This document shows positions 44,609 to 58,157 of a stretch of DNA of 64,000 nucleotides, piece after piece (the first letter of the stretch is position 1; every line of letters starts with the position of its first letter). Origin of the DNA: Duganella sp. Root1480D1 (GTDB taxonomy: Bacteria; Pseudomonadota; Gammaproteobacteria; Burkholderiales; Burkholderiaceae_D). The stretch lies in assembly GCF_001427305.1 (NCBI RefSeq), contig NZ_LMFZ01000023.1, positions 264,349 through 328,348 of the forward strand, in the 5' to 3' direction. The notes under the pieces were generated by a model. It did no database searches, was not told the DNA's origin, and saw only the letters and a list, made by a program, of their open reading frames with translations. The position numbers were made by a program, and so were the translations under genes.

Positions 44609-47600
44609 TGGCAAAGCCCGTCCAGTCCATCCAGCAGTTCCGCATCCGGCGGCAGCAGGTAGCAGCCGCGCGTCTGCGCATTCCCGACGCCGCGCAGGAA
44701 ATAGAAGATTGCGCCGCCCAGTTGCGCGGCCGGGTCGTAGGCATCGCCCAGGCGCGTGCGCAGCAGGCGATGCAGGGCCAGCATGTAGATCGCGCCCTGA
44801 ACATCGTAGCGGTGGGCGGCCATGCCGTGCGCCAGCGCAGCCTTGTGATACGCCGCATCGCCGCCGCCCAGCGCATTCGATTTGTAGTCCAGCACCCAGT
44901 AGCGCCCCCCGTATTCGAACACCAGGTCGCAGAAGCCTTTCAGCATGCCGTGCAGCTCGCGCTGCGGCAGGCCGGGGCGCGCAATGCCGTCCAGCAGGTG
45001 CTGGCGGCACAGGCGGTCCAGCTTTCCGGTGTCCAGGCGCTCGCTCGGGAACCAGAATTCCATCTCCGGCAGCAGCTGCACGATGGCGTCCAGCGCGCAG
45101 CCCAGGGGCGGCAGCTCGGTGGTGGCGATCACTTGCAGCCATTCCAGGGTGTCGGCTTCCCGATGGCCCCAGCCGGCGCGCTTGATCTGGCGTGCGGCGC
45201 GCTCGGCAAAGTGCTCCTGGTGGATCGAGGCAAAGCCGTCGCGCGCCAGCGATTCAAGCTGGTCATGCAGGAAGTTGCCGGGAACGGAACCGCGCGGGAA
45301 ACGGTGCCAGGCCGTGTCTTCGATGCGCAGCAGCGCGCCCTCCTCTTCGCCTTCGAGCAGCGTCTCTTGCGAGGCGTGCATGGGCGCAGGCAGCGCTTCG
45401 CCGCCGCTGCGCCTTGCCAGCGAGGTGAAGCTGCCGACCGACCAGTCGCGCTCGAAATTGCCTTGATAGGCCAGCGGCGCCTCCAGCGGCGGGCGCTCAA
45501 CTGCGCGCGCCAGCCGGGTTACCGGCACGGACGGTTCCAGCAAGGCGATGGAAATGGCGTCGCAGCCGGCCCGCAACTGCTGCCAGCTCTCCAGCAATTG
45601 CCCGGATGGCAGCGGCGCACCGCCGGTCAGCAGATAGCCCAGGGCCGAATCGTGCAGGGTGTTTTCGTCTTTCTTGCGCGCCGGCAGCGCAGCAACACCC
45701 AGCCACAGGAAATGCCGGGCGCGCGTCAACGCCACATACAGCAGGCGCAGGTCTTCCTCGATGCGGGCAGCTTCGGCGGCCTCCTGGCCTTCATCGGACA
45801 GGCGCATGTCGAGGCGGCGCTCGCCGTCGGCATCGGTGTATTCGAAGAAGGTGCGGTTGCGCTTGTCGACCTTGCGCACGGTGACGGCAAACGGCAGGTA
45901 GACCAGCGGATACTCCAGGCCTTTCGACTTGTGCACCGTGACGACCTTGACCAGTTCCGCATCCGATTCCAGCCGCAGCACGCGTTCGTCGCCGCCATCC
46001 GTCTCTTCGTCGATCTGCTCCGCCAGCCAGCGGATCAGTGCTTGCTCGCCTTCCAGTTGGCGGCCGGCCTGCTGCAGCAGCTCGGCCAGGTGCAGCAGGT
46101 TGGTCAGACTGCGTTCGCCGCCCGGCCGTGCCAGCAGTTGCGCCGGCAGGCCAAGGTCGTGGATGAAGCGGCGCAGCATGGCCAGCACGCCCTGGCGCTG
46201 CCACACCAGATGCAATTCCTTGAGCTGCTCGACACGGCGCTCCCAGGCCAGTTCGTCGGCCGAAAACTGCGCCAGCTCGGCCAGCGGCAGGTTGGCGGTA
46301 CGGGTGGCGAATGCGGTCCGCGCCAATTGGCCATCGAGCGGGTTGGCCACCGCCGACAGCCAGCGCAGCATATCCGCCGCCTCGTCGCTGGACAGCACCG
46401 AGTCCTTGTCGGACAGGTAGACGCTGGGCACCAGGCGGCGCTGCAGCGACCTGCGCACGGCGGCCGCTTCACGGCGGTCGCGCACCAGGATGGCGATATC
46501 GGCCGGCTGCAGGCGGGTGAAGCCAGCGCTGCCCTGGAAGCCTGTCGCAGCATCGTTGAGCAGGCAGGCGATATGTTCGGCGCACTGCTCGGCAAAGTAT
46601 TCGCGGTAGGCGTCGGCCCCCAACTGTTCCAGCGTGCAGCCGGCCGTCAGGGCCTGGATGTCGCCTGCCGGGCCAACCAGCCGCTCCGCCCGGCCGCGCG
46701 CACCCACCGCGTCGAACGGCAGCGGGTTGCCTTGTTCGGTGCGGAAGCGGAAGGCGCCGCGCGCAAAGCCACCCTGTCCGGCCACGCCTTCCGCATGCAG
46801 GAAGACCTGGTTGACCGCAGCCACGATTTGCGCCGTGGAGCGGAAGTTGGTACCAAGCTGGTAATGGCGGCCTTCGGTGGCGCGCCGCGCATCGAGGTAG
46901 CTGTGGATGTCGGCGCCGCGGAAACCGTAAATCGACTGCTTCGGGTCGCCGATCAGGAACAGCCCAAGGCCGGGGTCGTTGGCGGCAACCTGGTAAAGCA
47001 GGTTGAAGATGCGGTACTGGCTTGGCGCCGTGTCCTGGAATTCATCGACCATCGCCACCGGAAACTGGGTCACGATACGCTGGCGCAGCGCCGCCCCGTT
47101 GGCGCCTTCCAGCGCGCTGCGCAGGCGCTCCAGCATGTCGGCAAAGCCGAACAGGCGCTGCTGGCGCTTCAATTCCTGCATGCGCGCGGCAATCGTGGCC
47201 GCAGCATGGCGCAAGACGTGGTGGCGCAGCGGTTCGATCGCGTCCAGCGCGCGCCGCAGCGGCGCGACTTCTTCAAAGTCGGCCGGAATGTCGGGAGCGA
47301 AGCCTTTGGCGCAGGCATCGACCAGGCCGGCCGAGGTCAGGCGCATCCACGGCGTGGCGTTCATTTCGGGCTCGGCCAGAGCAGGGTCGCCGGCCCAGTC
47401 GCGCAGGGCGGCAAACCACCTGGCCAGCGAGTCGGCACGCATCTTGGTGCCGTTGAAGCATTTGGGATTGGCTTCGCGCTGGGCCGCGATCCAGCTTTCC
47501 ATGCGGTCGGCACGTTCGGCCCAGCCTTGCTTGAGGCCCGCCAGCGCGGTTTGCTGCTCTTGTTGCACGCGGCCGATCATCGACCCCAGCGGCTCCCGGC

Positions 47601-48237
47601 TGGCCAGCGCGGCGGCATCGGGCCGGCGCGCCAGCTCACGCACGCTGCGGCCCAGCACCGACACGTCGCGGCAGGCGGAGAGCAGCACGCGCAAGGCCTG
47701 CTCGCCCAGCGGGTAGACGTGCTGGCGCCAGTAGTCGTGTACCGCATCTTCGTAGAGTGCCGCCTCGTCGCTCAGCAATTCTTCATCGAACAGGTTGCCG
47801 CTGTCGAAGGCATGTTCACGCAGCATGCGCTGGCACCAGGCGTCGATGGTGAAGATTGCTGCCTCGTCCATCGTTTCGGCGGCCAGCTGCAAGCGATAGG
47901 CGGCCTGCTGGCACGCCACGTGGTCGGGCAATTCCTCCAGCAGTGCGTCCAGGTAAGCATCGCGGACCAGCGGCGTTTCGGCGCGGAAGTAGGCCGCCGC
48001 CTCCACCAGCCGTTCGCGCACGCGGTTGGACAGTTCGCGGGTGGCCGCACGGGTGAAGGTCATCACCAGGATTTCGTTCGGCATCAGCGGCCGGCGATAG
48101 GCGTTGGCGCCGCCATGGCCCAGCACCAGGCGCACATACAAGGCCGCGATGGTCCAGGTCTTGCCGGTACCGGCGCTGGCTTCGATCAGGCGCGAGCCAT
48201 GCAGCGGAAAGTCGAGCGGGTCCAGTGCGATGCTCAT
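44605..48237 (-). CDS. recB: RecBCD subunit RecB (3'-5' helicase / nuclease)
   Basis: 1210 residues. Walker A IEASAGTGKTWTIAALYVRL at about 18-37, UvrD-like helicase motifs (VDEFQDTAPSQYRIF; GDPKQSIYGFRGADIHSY; VVTVHKSKGLEYPLVYLPF). The C-terminal nuclease has GFCDLVFEYGGRYWVLDYKS, containing the catalytic Asp and the D-Y-K signature. It processes double-strand ends and degrades foreign DNA with RecC and RecD. It overlaps both neighbours by four bases (ATGA), so the three subunits are translationally coupled. Confidence 0.97.
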   Translation of the reverse strand: MSIALDPLDFPLHGSRLIEASAGTGKTWTIAALYVRLVLGHGGANAYRRPLMPNEILVMTFTRAATRELSNRVRERLVEAAAYFRAETPLVRDAYLDALLEELPDHVACQQAAYRLQLAAETMDEAAIFTIDAWCQRMLREHAFDSGNLFDEELLSDEAALYEDAVHDYWRQHVYPLGEQALRVLLSACRDVSVLGRSVRELARRPDAAALASREPLGSMIGRVQQEQQTALAGLKQGWAERADRMESWIAAQREANPKCFNGTKMRADSLARWFAALRDWAGDPALAEPEMNATPWMRLTSAGLVDACAKGFAPDIPADFEEVAPLRRALDAIEPLRHHVLRHAAATIAARMQELKRQQRLFGFADMLERLRSALEGANGAALRQRIVTQFPVAMVDEFQDTAPSQYRIFNLLYQVAANDPGLGLFLIGDPKQSIYGFRGADIHSYLDARRATEGRHYQLGTNFRSTAQIVAAVNQVFLHAEGVAGQGGFARGAFRFRTEQGNPLPFDAVGARGRAERLVGPAGDIQALTAGCTLEQLGADAYREYFAEQCAEHIACLLNDAATGFQGSAGFTRLQPADIAILVRDRREAAAVRRSLQRRLVPSVYLSDKDSVLSSDEAADMLRWLSAVANPLDGQLARTAFATRTANLPLAELAQFSADELAWERRVEQLKELHLVWQRQGVLAMLRRFIHDLGLPAQLLARPGGERSLTNLLHLAELLQQAGRQLEGEQALIRWLAEQIDEETDGGDERVLRLESDAELVKVVTVHKSKGLEYPLVYLPFAVTVRKVDKRNRTFFEYTDADGERRLDMRLSDEGQEAAEAARIEEDLRLLYVALTRARHFLWLGVAALPARKKDENTLHDSALGYLLTGGAPLPSGQLLESWQQLRAGCDAISIALLEPSVPVTRLARAVERPPLEAPLAYQGNFERDWSVGSFTSLARRSGGEALPAPMHASQETLLEGEEEGALLRIEDTAWHRFPRGSVPGNFLHDQLESLARDGFASIHQEHFAERAARQIKRAGWGHREADTLEWLQVIATTELPPLGCALDAIVQLLPEMEFWFPSERLDTGKLDRLCRQHLLDGIARPGLPQRELHGMLKGFCDLVFEYGGRYWVLDYKSNALGGGDAAYHKAALAHGMAAHRYDVQGAIYMLALHRLLRTRLGDAYDPAAQLGGAIFYFLRGVGNAQTRGCYLLPPDAELLDGLDGLCQ

Positions 48238-51200
48238 TGCTCGCCCTCCCCCCCGCCTTCAATCGGCTGCACCGCCACCGACTGCGCCAACCAGTCCGCC
48301 AGCGGCTGGTACAGCGCGCGGCTTTGCTCCGCGAAGCCCGGCTGCGCGGCCAACCCGGCAAAGTCCGGCCACAGGCGGGCCAGGCACGGGTCTTCGTTTT
48401 CGCCGGACAGCTCAAAGCCGCCGTCGTAGACGCTGCGCGGGTCGCCGTCCAGCACCAGGGCGAGCCCGGTCTTGCAGGCAGCGGGCAGCGGCCGGTCCAT
48501 GCCCGCTCGCCACAGTTCGACAATACGGGTCAATGCTGCAAGCGCGGCCTGTTGCTCAAGCGGCTCCATGATGACGATGGCATCGCGCGCGACCAGGAAG
48601 CCGGTGACCTCGTGCCCCTGGGCTGCCGCCGCCAGCTGGCGCAGCCACATCGGTATCAGTTTTTCGCCGCGCGGCGCGCCGGACTTGTCGCATACGCGCG
48701 AGGACATTTGCAGCAGCCAGACCGTCGCCCCCTCGGCACGGTGCAACTGGTCGATCCAGTCCTCCAGCAGCAGGCCGTCGAACTCCAGGTGGATAGCCAG
48801 TTTGGGCGCCTCATCGCGGTAAGTGCCGCGCAGCGACAGCCAGGCGGTCCGCACCGGCACCAGTTCTTCCACCAATTCCTCGAGCACGCGGTCGCCGATC
48901 AAGCCGATCGGCAGCACGCCCTGGCGTCGCAAGCGCTGGCCGCGCTGCTGCAGGCCGGCGCGCACGTCGCTCCCAGCCTCGATCCCGCCGCTGTCCGCCA
49001 GCATCGCGTCTTCCAGGGTGTAGCGCTGCAGGCCATCGAGCTGGAATGGCTCTTCATCCTCGCCCACCGTCGCCGACTCGGCAAAGTAGACGCCAAGGCG
49101 CTGGCGGAAGAAATGCCGCACCGGCTGGCGCAGGAAGCCTGCCAGCGTGGACAGCCGCAAGCGGAAGCTCTCCTCCACCTCGTATGGCGGCAATGCCGCC
49201 ACGCTGGCGTCGACGCCGCCGGCATCATGCGCCGCGCGCCATTCGCCGGCATAGGTCAGCAGGCCGCCGCGCTCGAAGTAGGCGCGGCTGAACGGCTGCA
49301 GGGCATGCAAGGTGGTGCGGGCGGCGAGATCCAGGTTCCAGCCGGCGCGCAGGTACTCGCACAACTGCGCCACCAGCACCGATGGCGGCTGCTCGCTGTT
49401 GTCGCGCACATTGCGGCCGACCCAGCTCACATACAGCTTGTCGCGCGCCGCCAGCACCGCCTCCAGCATCAGGTAACGGTCATCGTCGCGGCGCGAGCGG
49501 TCGCCGGGGCGCGCCATGCCGGGCAGGGCCAGCAGGTCGAAGTCGGCACGGCTGGCACGGCGCGGGAAGTCGCCATCGTTCATGCCGAGCAGGCACACCA
49601 CGCGAAATGGCACGGCGCGCATCGGCATCAGGGTGCAGAAGGTGACGCCGCCTGACACGAACTGGTGCTCCAGCGATGGTTCGTCGAGGCCGCCCATCCA
49701 GGCTTCGCGCAAGGTCGCCAGCGGCACTTCTTCGTCAAAGCCGGCGTCTTCGCACGTCTCCAGCCATTTATCCAGCGCGCCGTCCAGGCGCGCCAGCGTC
49801 AGGCGGTCGGCCTCGTCACGGTCGCTGAAGAAGCCTGCCAGCAGCAGGCGCGCCTGCTCGGCCCAATCGGCAGGACGGCGCACCGCACCAAGGCGCTCGC
49901 GCCAGACCAGCAAGGCTTCGATCAATTGTGCCAGCGAGCCGGCCAGGGCGGCATCCAGACCGCCTACTTCCGAATACGGTTCGATGCCGACGAAGGCGTC
50001 GCCGTTGCCGGCCGCATAGCCAAGCAGCATGCGCCGCACGCCGAATATCCAGGCATTCTGCTCGCCGGCCGGCGCCAGGCCCAGGCCAGCCCGGTGCCGG
50101 GCATCCAGGCCCCAGCGCACGCCGGCCCCTTCGATCCACTGGCCCAGCGTCGGCAAATCGTCTTCGGCCAGGCCGAAACGGCGCGCCAGGGCCGGTACGT
50201 CCAGCAGGTCGCGTACCTCGCTCTGCCGGCAGCGCTGCTGCGGCAGGCGCAGCAGCCATTCCAGCGCCACCAGCAGCGGATTGACGCTGCGGTCGTTGAC
50301 GTCGCCGATCTCGTGCGGGATGAAGCGCGGGTCATGGCGCCGGTGCTGGCCGAACACGGCGCGGATCGAGGCGGTGAAAACATCAATGTCCGGCACCATC
50401 ACCACCACCTCGCGCGGGCGCAGCGACGGCTCGGCGGCAAACATGGCCAGCAACTGGTCGTGCAGGATTTCGACTTCGCGCTGCACGCTGTGCGCCACAT
50501 GGAATTCGATCGAACGGTCGCTGTCCCCGGGCGGCACGTGGGGATGCTCGGCCAACGGCAGCATGTCGCGCACGGCAGCCTGCACCTGCGCCAGCAGCGT
50601 CTCTCCTGCCTCGTCGCTGAACAGGTCCACCCGCAGCTTGTCATCACGCCCGTCCAGGTCGCTGGCAGTGTCAAATTCATCCAGCATGCGGATATAGTCG
50701 CGGCCCTGGCGGCCCCAGCTCGCCAGCAGCGGATGGCTGTGCGCGTGCAGCGCCTCCAGCGGCACCGCCGACAGGTCGATGGCCTTGCGCGCCGCGTGGC
50801 GGTGGCGGGCGGCGCGCAGCAGGTCGCGGCCTTCGATGATGTCGCCCCAGTAGTAGCGGCAAGGATTCGGCACTGCGATCACCACCTGGGTGAAGCGCGC
50901 CAGCGAGGCCATGGCCTGCAAGGTCTGGTATGGCAGCGCCGAGACGCCGAACAGCACGATGCGGCGCGGCAGGCGCCCCAGCGGCGCATCGCCGCGCTGC
51001 ACTGCCTGCACGAAGGCGGCGTGCACGCTGGCACGTCCCAGTCCGCGTTCCTCCTCCGGCACGCTGGCCGCGATCGCGCGCCACAACTCGGCTTGCCAGC
51101 GCTGGTCCGGCGCCAGCGGCAGCGCTTCGCCGCGCGCATTGCGCAATTGGTCGCGGCCGTCAGCCCAGTCTTGCAGCCAGTCGGCGCGGTACACCTGATA

Positions 51201-51632
51201 TTGGTCGAATAAGTCGGCCAGGCGCTCGGCCAGCTGCAGGCGGCGTTCGGGGTCGCCATCGCGCAGGAAATGGCGCAGCGGCGCAAAGGCCTCCAGCTCC
51301 AGCAGTTGCGGCAACAGGCGCATCAGGCGCCAGGTCAACGGTCCCTTGTCGAAGGCGGAAATCGGCGGCACCCGCGCATGGCCCAGCATGCCGCGGTAAA
51401 TTTCCCACAACAGCCGCGCCGGCAGCGCAACGCGGGTGGCGCCGCACAGACCGGTCTCCTCGGCCAACGCGATTTTCAGCCATTCAGCCACGCCATTCGA
51501 CTGCACCAGGAAGATTTCCTGCTCCAACGGCTCCAGCGGCTGGCCGCGCAGCCACTGGAACACGGCGCTGCGCAACTCTTCGAGCTGGTTGCCGTGCAAA
51601 ATAAGGAGTCCGGGTTGGATGCTTTGAGCCAT
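48234..51632 (-). CDS. recC: RecBCD subunit RecC
   Basis: 1132 residues, typical length. It begins LLILHGNQLEELRSAVFQWL and has the conserved early block FLVQSNGVAEWLKIALAEE, plus internal blocks ILFGVSALPYQTLQAMA-type and EVVVMVPDIDVFTASIRAVF. The helicase-like folds lack catalytic motifs, as in RecC, which reads Chi and splits the strands. First gene of the recC-recB-recD operon, 48 bp below the CHASE kinase gene. Confidence 0.96.
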   Translation of the reverse strand: MAQSIQPGLLILHGNQLEELRSAVFQWLRGQPLEPLEQEIFLVQSNGVAEWLKIALAEETGLCGATRVALPARLLWEIYRGMLGHARVPPISAFDKGPLTWRLMRLLPQLLELEAFAPLRHFLRDGDPERRLQLAERLADLFDQYQVYRADWLQDWADGRDQLRNARGEALPLAPDQRWQAELWRAIAASVPEEERGLGRASVHAAFVQAVQRGDAPLGRLPRRIVLFGVSALPYQTLQAMASLARFTQVVIAVPNPCRYYWGDIIEGRDLLRAARHRHAARKAIDLSAVPLEALHAHSHPLLASWGRQGRDYIRMLDEFDTASDLDGRDDKLRVDLFSDEAGETLLAQVQAAVRDMLPLAEHPHVPPGDSDRSIEFHVAHSVQREVEILHDQLLAMFAAEPSLRPREVVVMVPDIDVFTASIRAVFGQHRRHDPRFIPHEIGDVNDRSVNPLLVALEWLLRLPQQRCRQSEVRDLLDVPALARRFGLAEDDLPTLGQWIEGAGVRWGLDARHRAGLGLAPAGEQNAWIFGVRRMLLGYAAGNGDAFVGIEPYSEVGGLDAALAGSLAQLIEALLVWRERLGAVRRPADWAEQARLLLAGFFSDRDEADRLTLARLDGALDKWLETCEDAGFDEEVPLATLREAWMGGLDEPSLEHQFVSGGVTFCTLMPMRAVPFRVVCLLGMNDGDFPRRASRADFDLLALPGMARPGDRSRRDDDRYLMLEAVLAARDKLYVSWVGRNVRDNSEQPPSVLVAQLCEYLRAGWNLDLAARTTLHALQPFSRAYFERGGLLTYAGEWRAAHDAGGVDASVAALPPYEVEESFRLRLSTLAGFLRQPVRHFFRQRLGVYFAESATVGEDEEPFQLDGLQRYTLEDAMLADSGGIEAGSDVRAGLQQRGQRLRRQGVLPIGLIGDRVLEELVEELVPVRTAWLSLRGTYRDEAPKLAIHLEFDGLLLEDWIDQLHRAEGATVWLLQMSSRVCDKSGAPRGEKLIPMWLRQLAAAAQGHEVTGFLVARDAIVIMEPLEQQAALAALTRIVELWRAGMDRPLPAACKTGLALVLDGDPRSVYDGGFELSGENEDPCLARLWPDFAGLAAQPGFAEQSRALYQPLADWLAQSVAVQPIEGGGEGEQ

Positions 51633-51680
51633 GTAAAAGCAGCGAAATAGCGTAGATTGCCATTATCGCCGCAAAGCCGG

Positions 51681-54797
<3,117 letters not shown>

Positions 54798-54878
54798 TTG
54801 AGCAGCATACTATTAAAGCAGCCCTGAACGGAACCAATTCATCGCCCCCCGGTCCAAAGCGCGACAGGAGGGCTCATC

Positions 54879-56528
54879 ATGAAAAATGGATTCCACATCT
54901 TACCGGCATCCCGGGCTTGCCGGAATTTCCTAGCCTGCATGCATTGCACGACACTTTTCCTGGCTGTGCCGGCCACTGCCGCACCAGTCGGGCGGCAACC
55001 CCCGCCACCCGCGCCGGTGTTGGAGCACCGCGAATTCGATGCCATGCTGGAGGCCGCATTCCAGCCACCCGCAGCAGGAAAAAACAGAACTTTCATAGTG
55101 CACTTTACACTTCCCGGTGCACATGCGGCGCAAGCTGTGAACTGGACTTTGGCACTGCACCATCCGGACGGCAGCCTGGCCCGCAAGTGGCGCGGACGCC
55201 ACGTCTTGCATGGCGGCAGCGGCAGCACCATGGTCGACTGGCGCGTCCCAGCTACCCTGCCGGCCGGGATCTACGAATTGCGCCTGCAAGCCGACCATAT
55301 CCGCCAGCGCCGCCCGATTGCGATTGGCCATCCGGCGCCATTGCAGCACGCCGCAGCAGCGTTGGCGGCACCAGGCATGAGCGGGCCTGCGCAGCTTGTC
55401 GGACTGGACTTCGATATCGTGTATGGCAACCTCCACAGCCAGACCAACCACAGTGACGGCGGCGGCGATCCCGCCCATTGCCGCGGCGCCCAGGCGCCCC
55501 GCACGGGCGATTTCGGCCCCGAAGACGCCTACCGCTTCGCCCAGCAACACGGCCTGCAATTCCTGCTCACTTCAGAACACAACCACATGTACGACGCCAG
55601 CGAAGGCAGCGACCCGAACGCCGATCCGCAGGCCGCCCGCCAGTTGTACCGCCTGGGCATCGCGAATGCCGAGCAATATACTGCCAGGCACCCCGGCTTC
55701 GTCGCGATGTACGGCCTGGAATGGGGCGTCATCAGCGGAGGCGGACACCTCAATATCCTGAACAGCCCTGCCCTGCTGGGCTGGGAACGCAGCACCAGCG
55801 GCGAACCTTTTGCCGACGTGGTCACGCCAAAGAACGACTACGCCGCGCTGTACAAGCTGATGAAGGAGCAAGGCTGGCTGGGCCAGTTCAACCATCCGGG
55901 CGCCAGGCAGTTCCCGCTCAACGGCGAGCCGCTGGCCTTCAGTGAAGACGGCGCCGCCGTCATGGCGCTGTGCGAAGTCATGAACAGCAACGCCTTTTCC
56001 AAACGCCTGGACGAAGGCGAGCCGCGCCACAGCTTCTACGAAGATGCCTGCGCCACGCTGCTGGAAGCCGGCTACCGCCTGGCATTCAGCAGCGACCAGG
56101 ACAACCATTGCGCCAACTGGGGCGCCTCCTACAGCAACCGCACCGGCATCCTGCTGCCCGCCGGCACAACTCCGACTGTCGAGGCCCTGCTGGAAGCAAT
56201 CCGCGCGCGCCGCGTGTTCGCGACGATGGACAAGCAGGCCGCCATCGCGCTGACCGCCAACGGCACGCTGATGGGCGCCCAAATGGACAACAGCGGCCCG
56301 CTCACGCTGCAAGTGCATTACGCCAGCAGCGCAGGCCGCGGCATTGCAGCGCTGGACATCATGGAAGGCGTGCCGGGCCGCCATGGCGAAGTCAAACCCA
56401 TGGCAGGCGTGCGCGGCATGCAGCACGGCTTCACGCCACAGCCCGGCGCGCATTTCTATTACGCACGCCTTACGCAAGACGACGGCAAACAGCTCTGGTC
56501 AGCGCCGATCTGGGTCAATCAACGCTGA
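54879..56528 (+). CDS. PHP-domain metallohydrolase, CehA/McbA or DUF3604-like, secreted
   Basis: 549 residues with an N-terminal signal-like region (hydrophobic about 17-35). After an Ig-like part, the PHP fold starts with GNLHSQTNHSDG, giving metal-binding His residues. LTSEHNHMYD, QFNHPGA and SSDQDNHCAN add further ligands. CehA/McbA-type enzymes hydrolyse esters such as carbaryl or phosphodiesters; the substrate here is unknown. The last 14 bp overlap the convergent 56515 gene. Confidence 0.82.
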   Translation: MKNGFHILPASRACRNFLACMHCTTLFLAVPATAAPVGRQPPPPAPVLEHREFDAMLEAAFQPPAAGKNRTFIVHFTLPGAHAAQAVNWTLALHHPDGSLARKWRGRHVLHGGSGSTMVDWRVPATLPAGIYELRLQADHIRQRRPIAIGHPAPLQHAAAALAAPGMSGPAQLVGLDFDIVYGNLHSQTNHSDGGGDPAHCRGAQAPRTGDFGPEDAYRFAQQHGLQFLLTSEHNHMYDASEGSDPNADPQAARQLYRLGIANAEQYTARHPGFVAMYGLEWGVISGGGHLNILNSPALLGWERSTSGEPFADVVTPKNDYAALYKLMKEQGWLGQFNHPGARQFPLNGEPLAFSEDGAAVMALCEVMNSNAFSKRLDEGEPRHSFYEDACATLLEAGYRLAFSSDQDNHCANWGASYSNRTGILLPAGTTPTVEALLEAIRARRVFATMDKQAAIALTANGTLMGAQMDNSGPLTLQVHYASSAGRGIAALDIMEGVPGRHGEVKPMAGVRGMQHGFTPQPGAHFYYARLTQDDGKQLWSAPIWVNQR

Positions 56529-57195
56529 TGCGGACCGGATTGATTTCACGCGCCAGCATCTGCCGCACCGTTTCCGCCTCTTTGCGGACAATGGCCGGCA
56601 CCTGCCGGCGGCGCTCGCATTCGGCCAGCAATTGCTGTGCCGCCTGCGAGTCCAGTTGCGCTCCCTCGCGCGACAAACGCAGCATGCCAAAACGCACCGC
56701 AACCTTGCACAGCCCCGCGCCATCCGGTGCCGCCAGCAGTTCGGCCGGCACTACGGCGCGTGCCGCCGCCACATCCGCAGGCGCGCAAGCGCCGCCGAGA
56801 CGGAAATTCAGCGCTTCCAGCACCGGCGCCGCCGGCAACAGCGCTTGCGCCTCCTCCACCGCGAATGGTCCCGCCGCGCCGCAGGAAGACAGCACCCGGC
56901 TGACCGCCTTCGGCTCGCCCAATTTCGCCGCCGCCCTGGTCCAGCGGATCGCTTCGGCCGGCTGGCGCTTGTCGAAATACTCTACCAGCGCCGCCATCGC
57001 AGCCCGCTCGCCGCGTCCCGCCGCAGCCTGCGACTGGGCCAGGCAATAGGGGCTGAATTGGGCGGGCGGCTGCTGCGCGCACGGCACGCTGCCGCGCTCC
57101 TGCAACCGCTGGTAATACCAGGCGCCGCCCGCCGCCGTTGCCAGGAACATCACGGCGGCCAGCGCCGCGAACATGGTTTTGCGTTCAATCTTCAT
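56515..57195 (-). CDS. hypothetical membrane-anchored protein with Sel1-like helices
   Basis: 226 residues from ATG 57195 (MKIERKTMFAAL); longer upstream starts look artificial. One N-terminal membrane helix (about 8-25) and a periplasmic, Ala-rich helical domain with paired Cys. Patterns such as AAMAALVEYFDKRQPAEAIRWTRAAAKLGEPKA resemble Sel1/TPR-like repeats. No named family is recognised. It converges on and overlaps the metallohydrolase gene. Confidence 0.7.
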   Translation of the reverse strand: MKIERKTMFAALAAVMFLATAAGGAWYYQRLQERGSVPCAQQPPAQFSPYCLAQSQAAAGRGERAAMAALVEYFDKRQPAEAIRWTRAAAKLGEPKAVSRVLSSCGAAGPFAVEEAQALLPAAPVLEALNFRLGGACAPADVAAARAVVPAELLAAPDGAGLCKVAVRFGMLRLSREGAQLDSQAAQQLLAECERRRQVPAIVRKEAETVRQMLAREINPVRISVD

Positions 57196-57269
57196 GCCCA
57201 GCATTCTACGTGCGCCTGCCCCGCGCACCAATGCGTTACACTTAGCGAAAATAAACAAGGAGTTAAAAA

Positions 57270-58157
57270 ATGCGTTGGGAAGGTAACCGGGAAAGCGATA
57301 ACGTCGAAGACCACCGCGGCGATGGCGGCGGGGGCGGCGGCGGCGGATTCGGATTCGGCGGCCGGTCGATCGGTATCGGCACGATCGTGGTGGCGCTGAT
57401 CGGCGGCTGGGTCCTGGGCGTCAACCCCATGACCATCCTCGGCCTGCTGAGCGGCGGCGGCGGCCCGGTCCAGGTAAGCCAGCAGCAGCAACAACGCCCG
57501 CGCACCGAAGCCAATGACCGCGAATACAAATTGATGAAGGTGGTACTGGCCGATACCGAAGACGTGTGGACCGACTTGTTCCGCCGCAACGGCGGCACCT
57601 ACCAGATGCCCAAGATGAAGGTATTCAGCGGTGCCATCCAGACTGCGTGCGGCGCCGGGCGTTCCGCCACCGGCCCGTTCTACTGCCCGGGCGACCAGGA
57701 CATCTACATCGACCTCGATTTCTTCCGCCTGCTGGAACAACGCTTCCACGCGCCGGGCGAATTTGCGCAAGCCTATGTGGTCGCGCACGAAGTCGGCCAC
57801 CATGTGCAGAACCTGATGGGCTTGAGCGACAAGGTGCATAATGCCCAGCGCAACGCCTCCGAACGCCAGGCCAATGCCCTGTCGGTAAGGTTGGAACTGC
57901 AAGCCGACTGCTTCGCCGGCGTCTGGGCCTTCCACGCCAACCGCGCCCGCAGCATTATCGAAAAAGGCGACGTGGAGGCGGCACTGAACGCCGCCACCGC
58001 CATCGGCGACGATGCGTTGCAAAAGCAGGCCGGCGGCCAGGTGATGCCGGACTCCTTCACCCACGGCAGCTCGGCCCAGCGCGTGCGCTGGTTCAACCGC
58101 GGCATCGAATCGGGCGAAATCGCCCAGTGCAACACCTTCGAAGCGCGCCAGCTCTGA
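57270..58157 (+). CDS. ypfJ: YpfJ-type neutral zinc metallopeptidase
   Basis: 295 residues. Gly-rich start (DGGGGGGGGFGFGG), one membrane helix (about 37-55), then the YpfJ domain: FYCPGDQDIYIDLDFF, the zinc motif HEVGHH (near residue 172) and ELQADCFAGVWA with the third ligand. Length and motifs fit the family; its substrate is not established. Its stop TGA directly abuts the stop of the convergent 58158 gene. Confidence 0.93.
   Translation: MRWEGNRESDNVEDHRGDGGGGGGGGFGFGGRSIGIGTIVVALIGGWVLGVNPMTILGLLSGGGGPVQVSQQQQQRPRTEANDREYKLMKVVLADTEDVWTDLFRRNGGTYQMPKMKVFSGAIQTACGAGRSATGPFYCPGDQDIYIDLDFFRLLEQRFHAPGEFAQAYVVAHEVGHHVQNLMGLSDKVHNAQRNASERQANALSVRLELQADCFAGVWAFHANRARSIIEKGDVEAALNAATAIGDDALQKQAGGQVMPDSFTHGSSAQRVRWFNRGIESGEIAQCNTFEARQL

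Noticed and set aside
44140..48429. Long plus-strand open frame opposite recB/recD
   Set aside because: Shadow of recB; low-complexity Arg/Ala/Gln translation and no motif.
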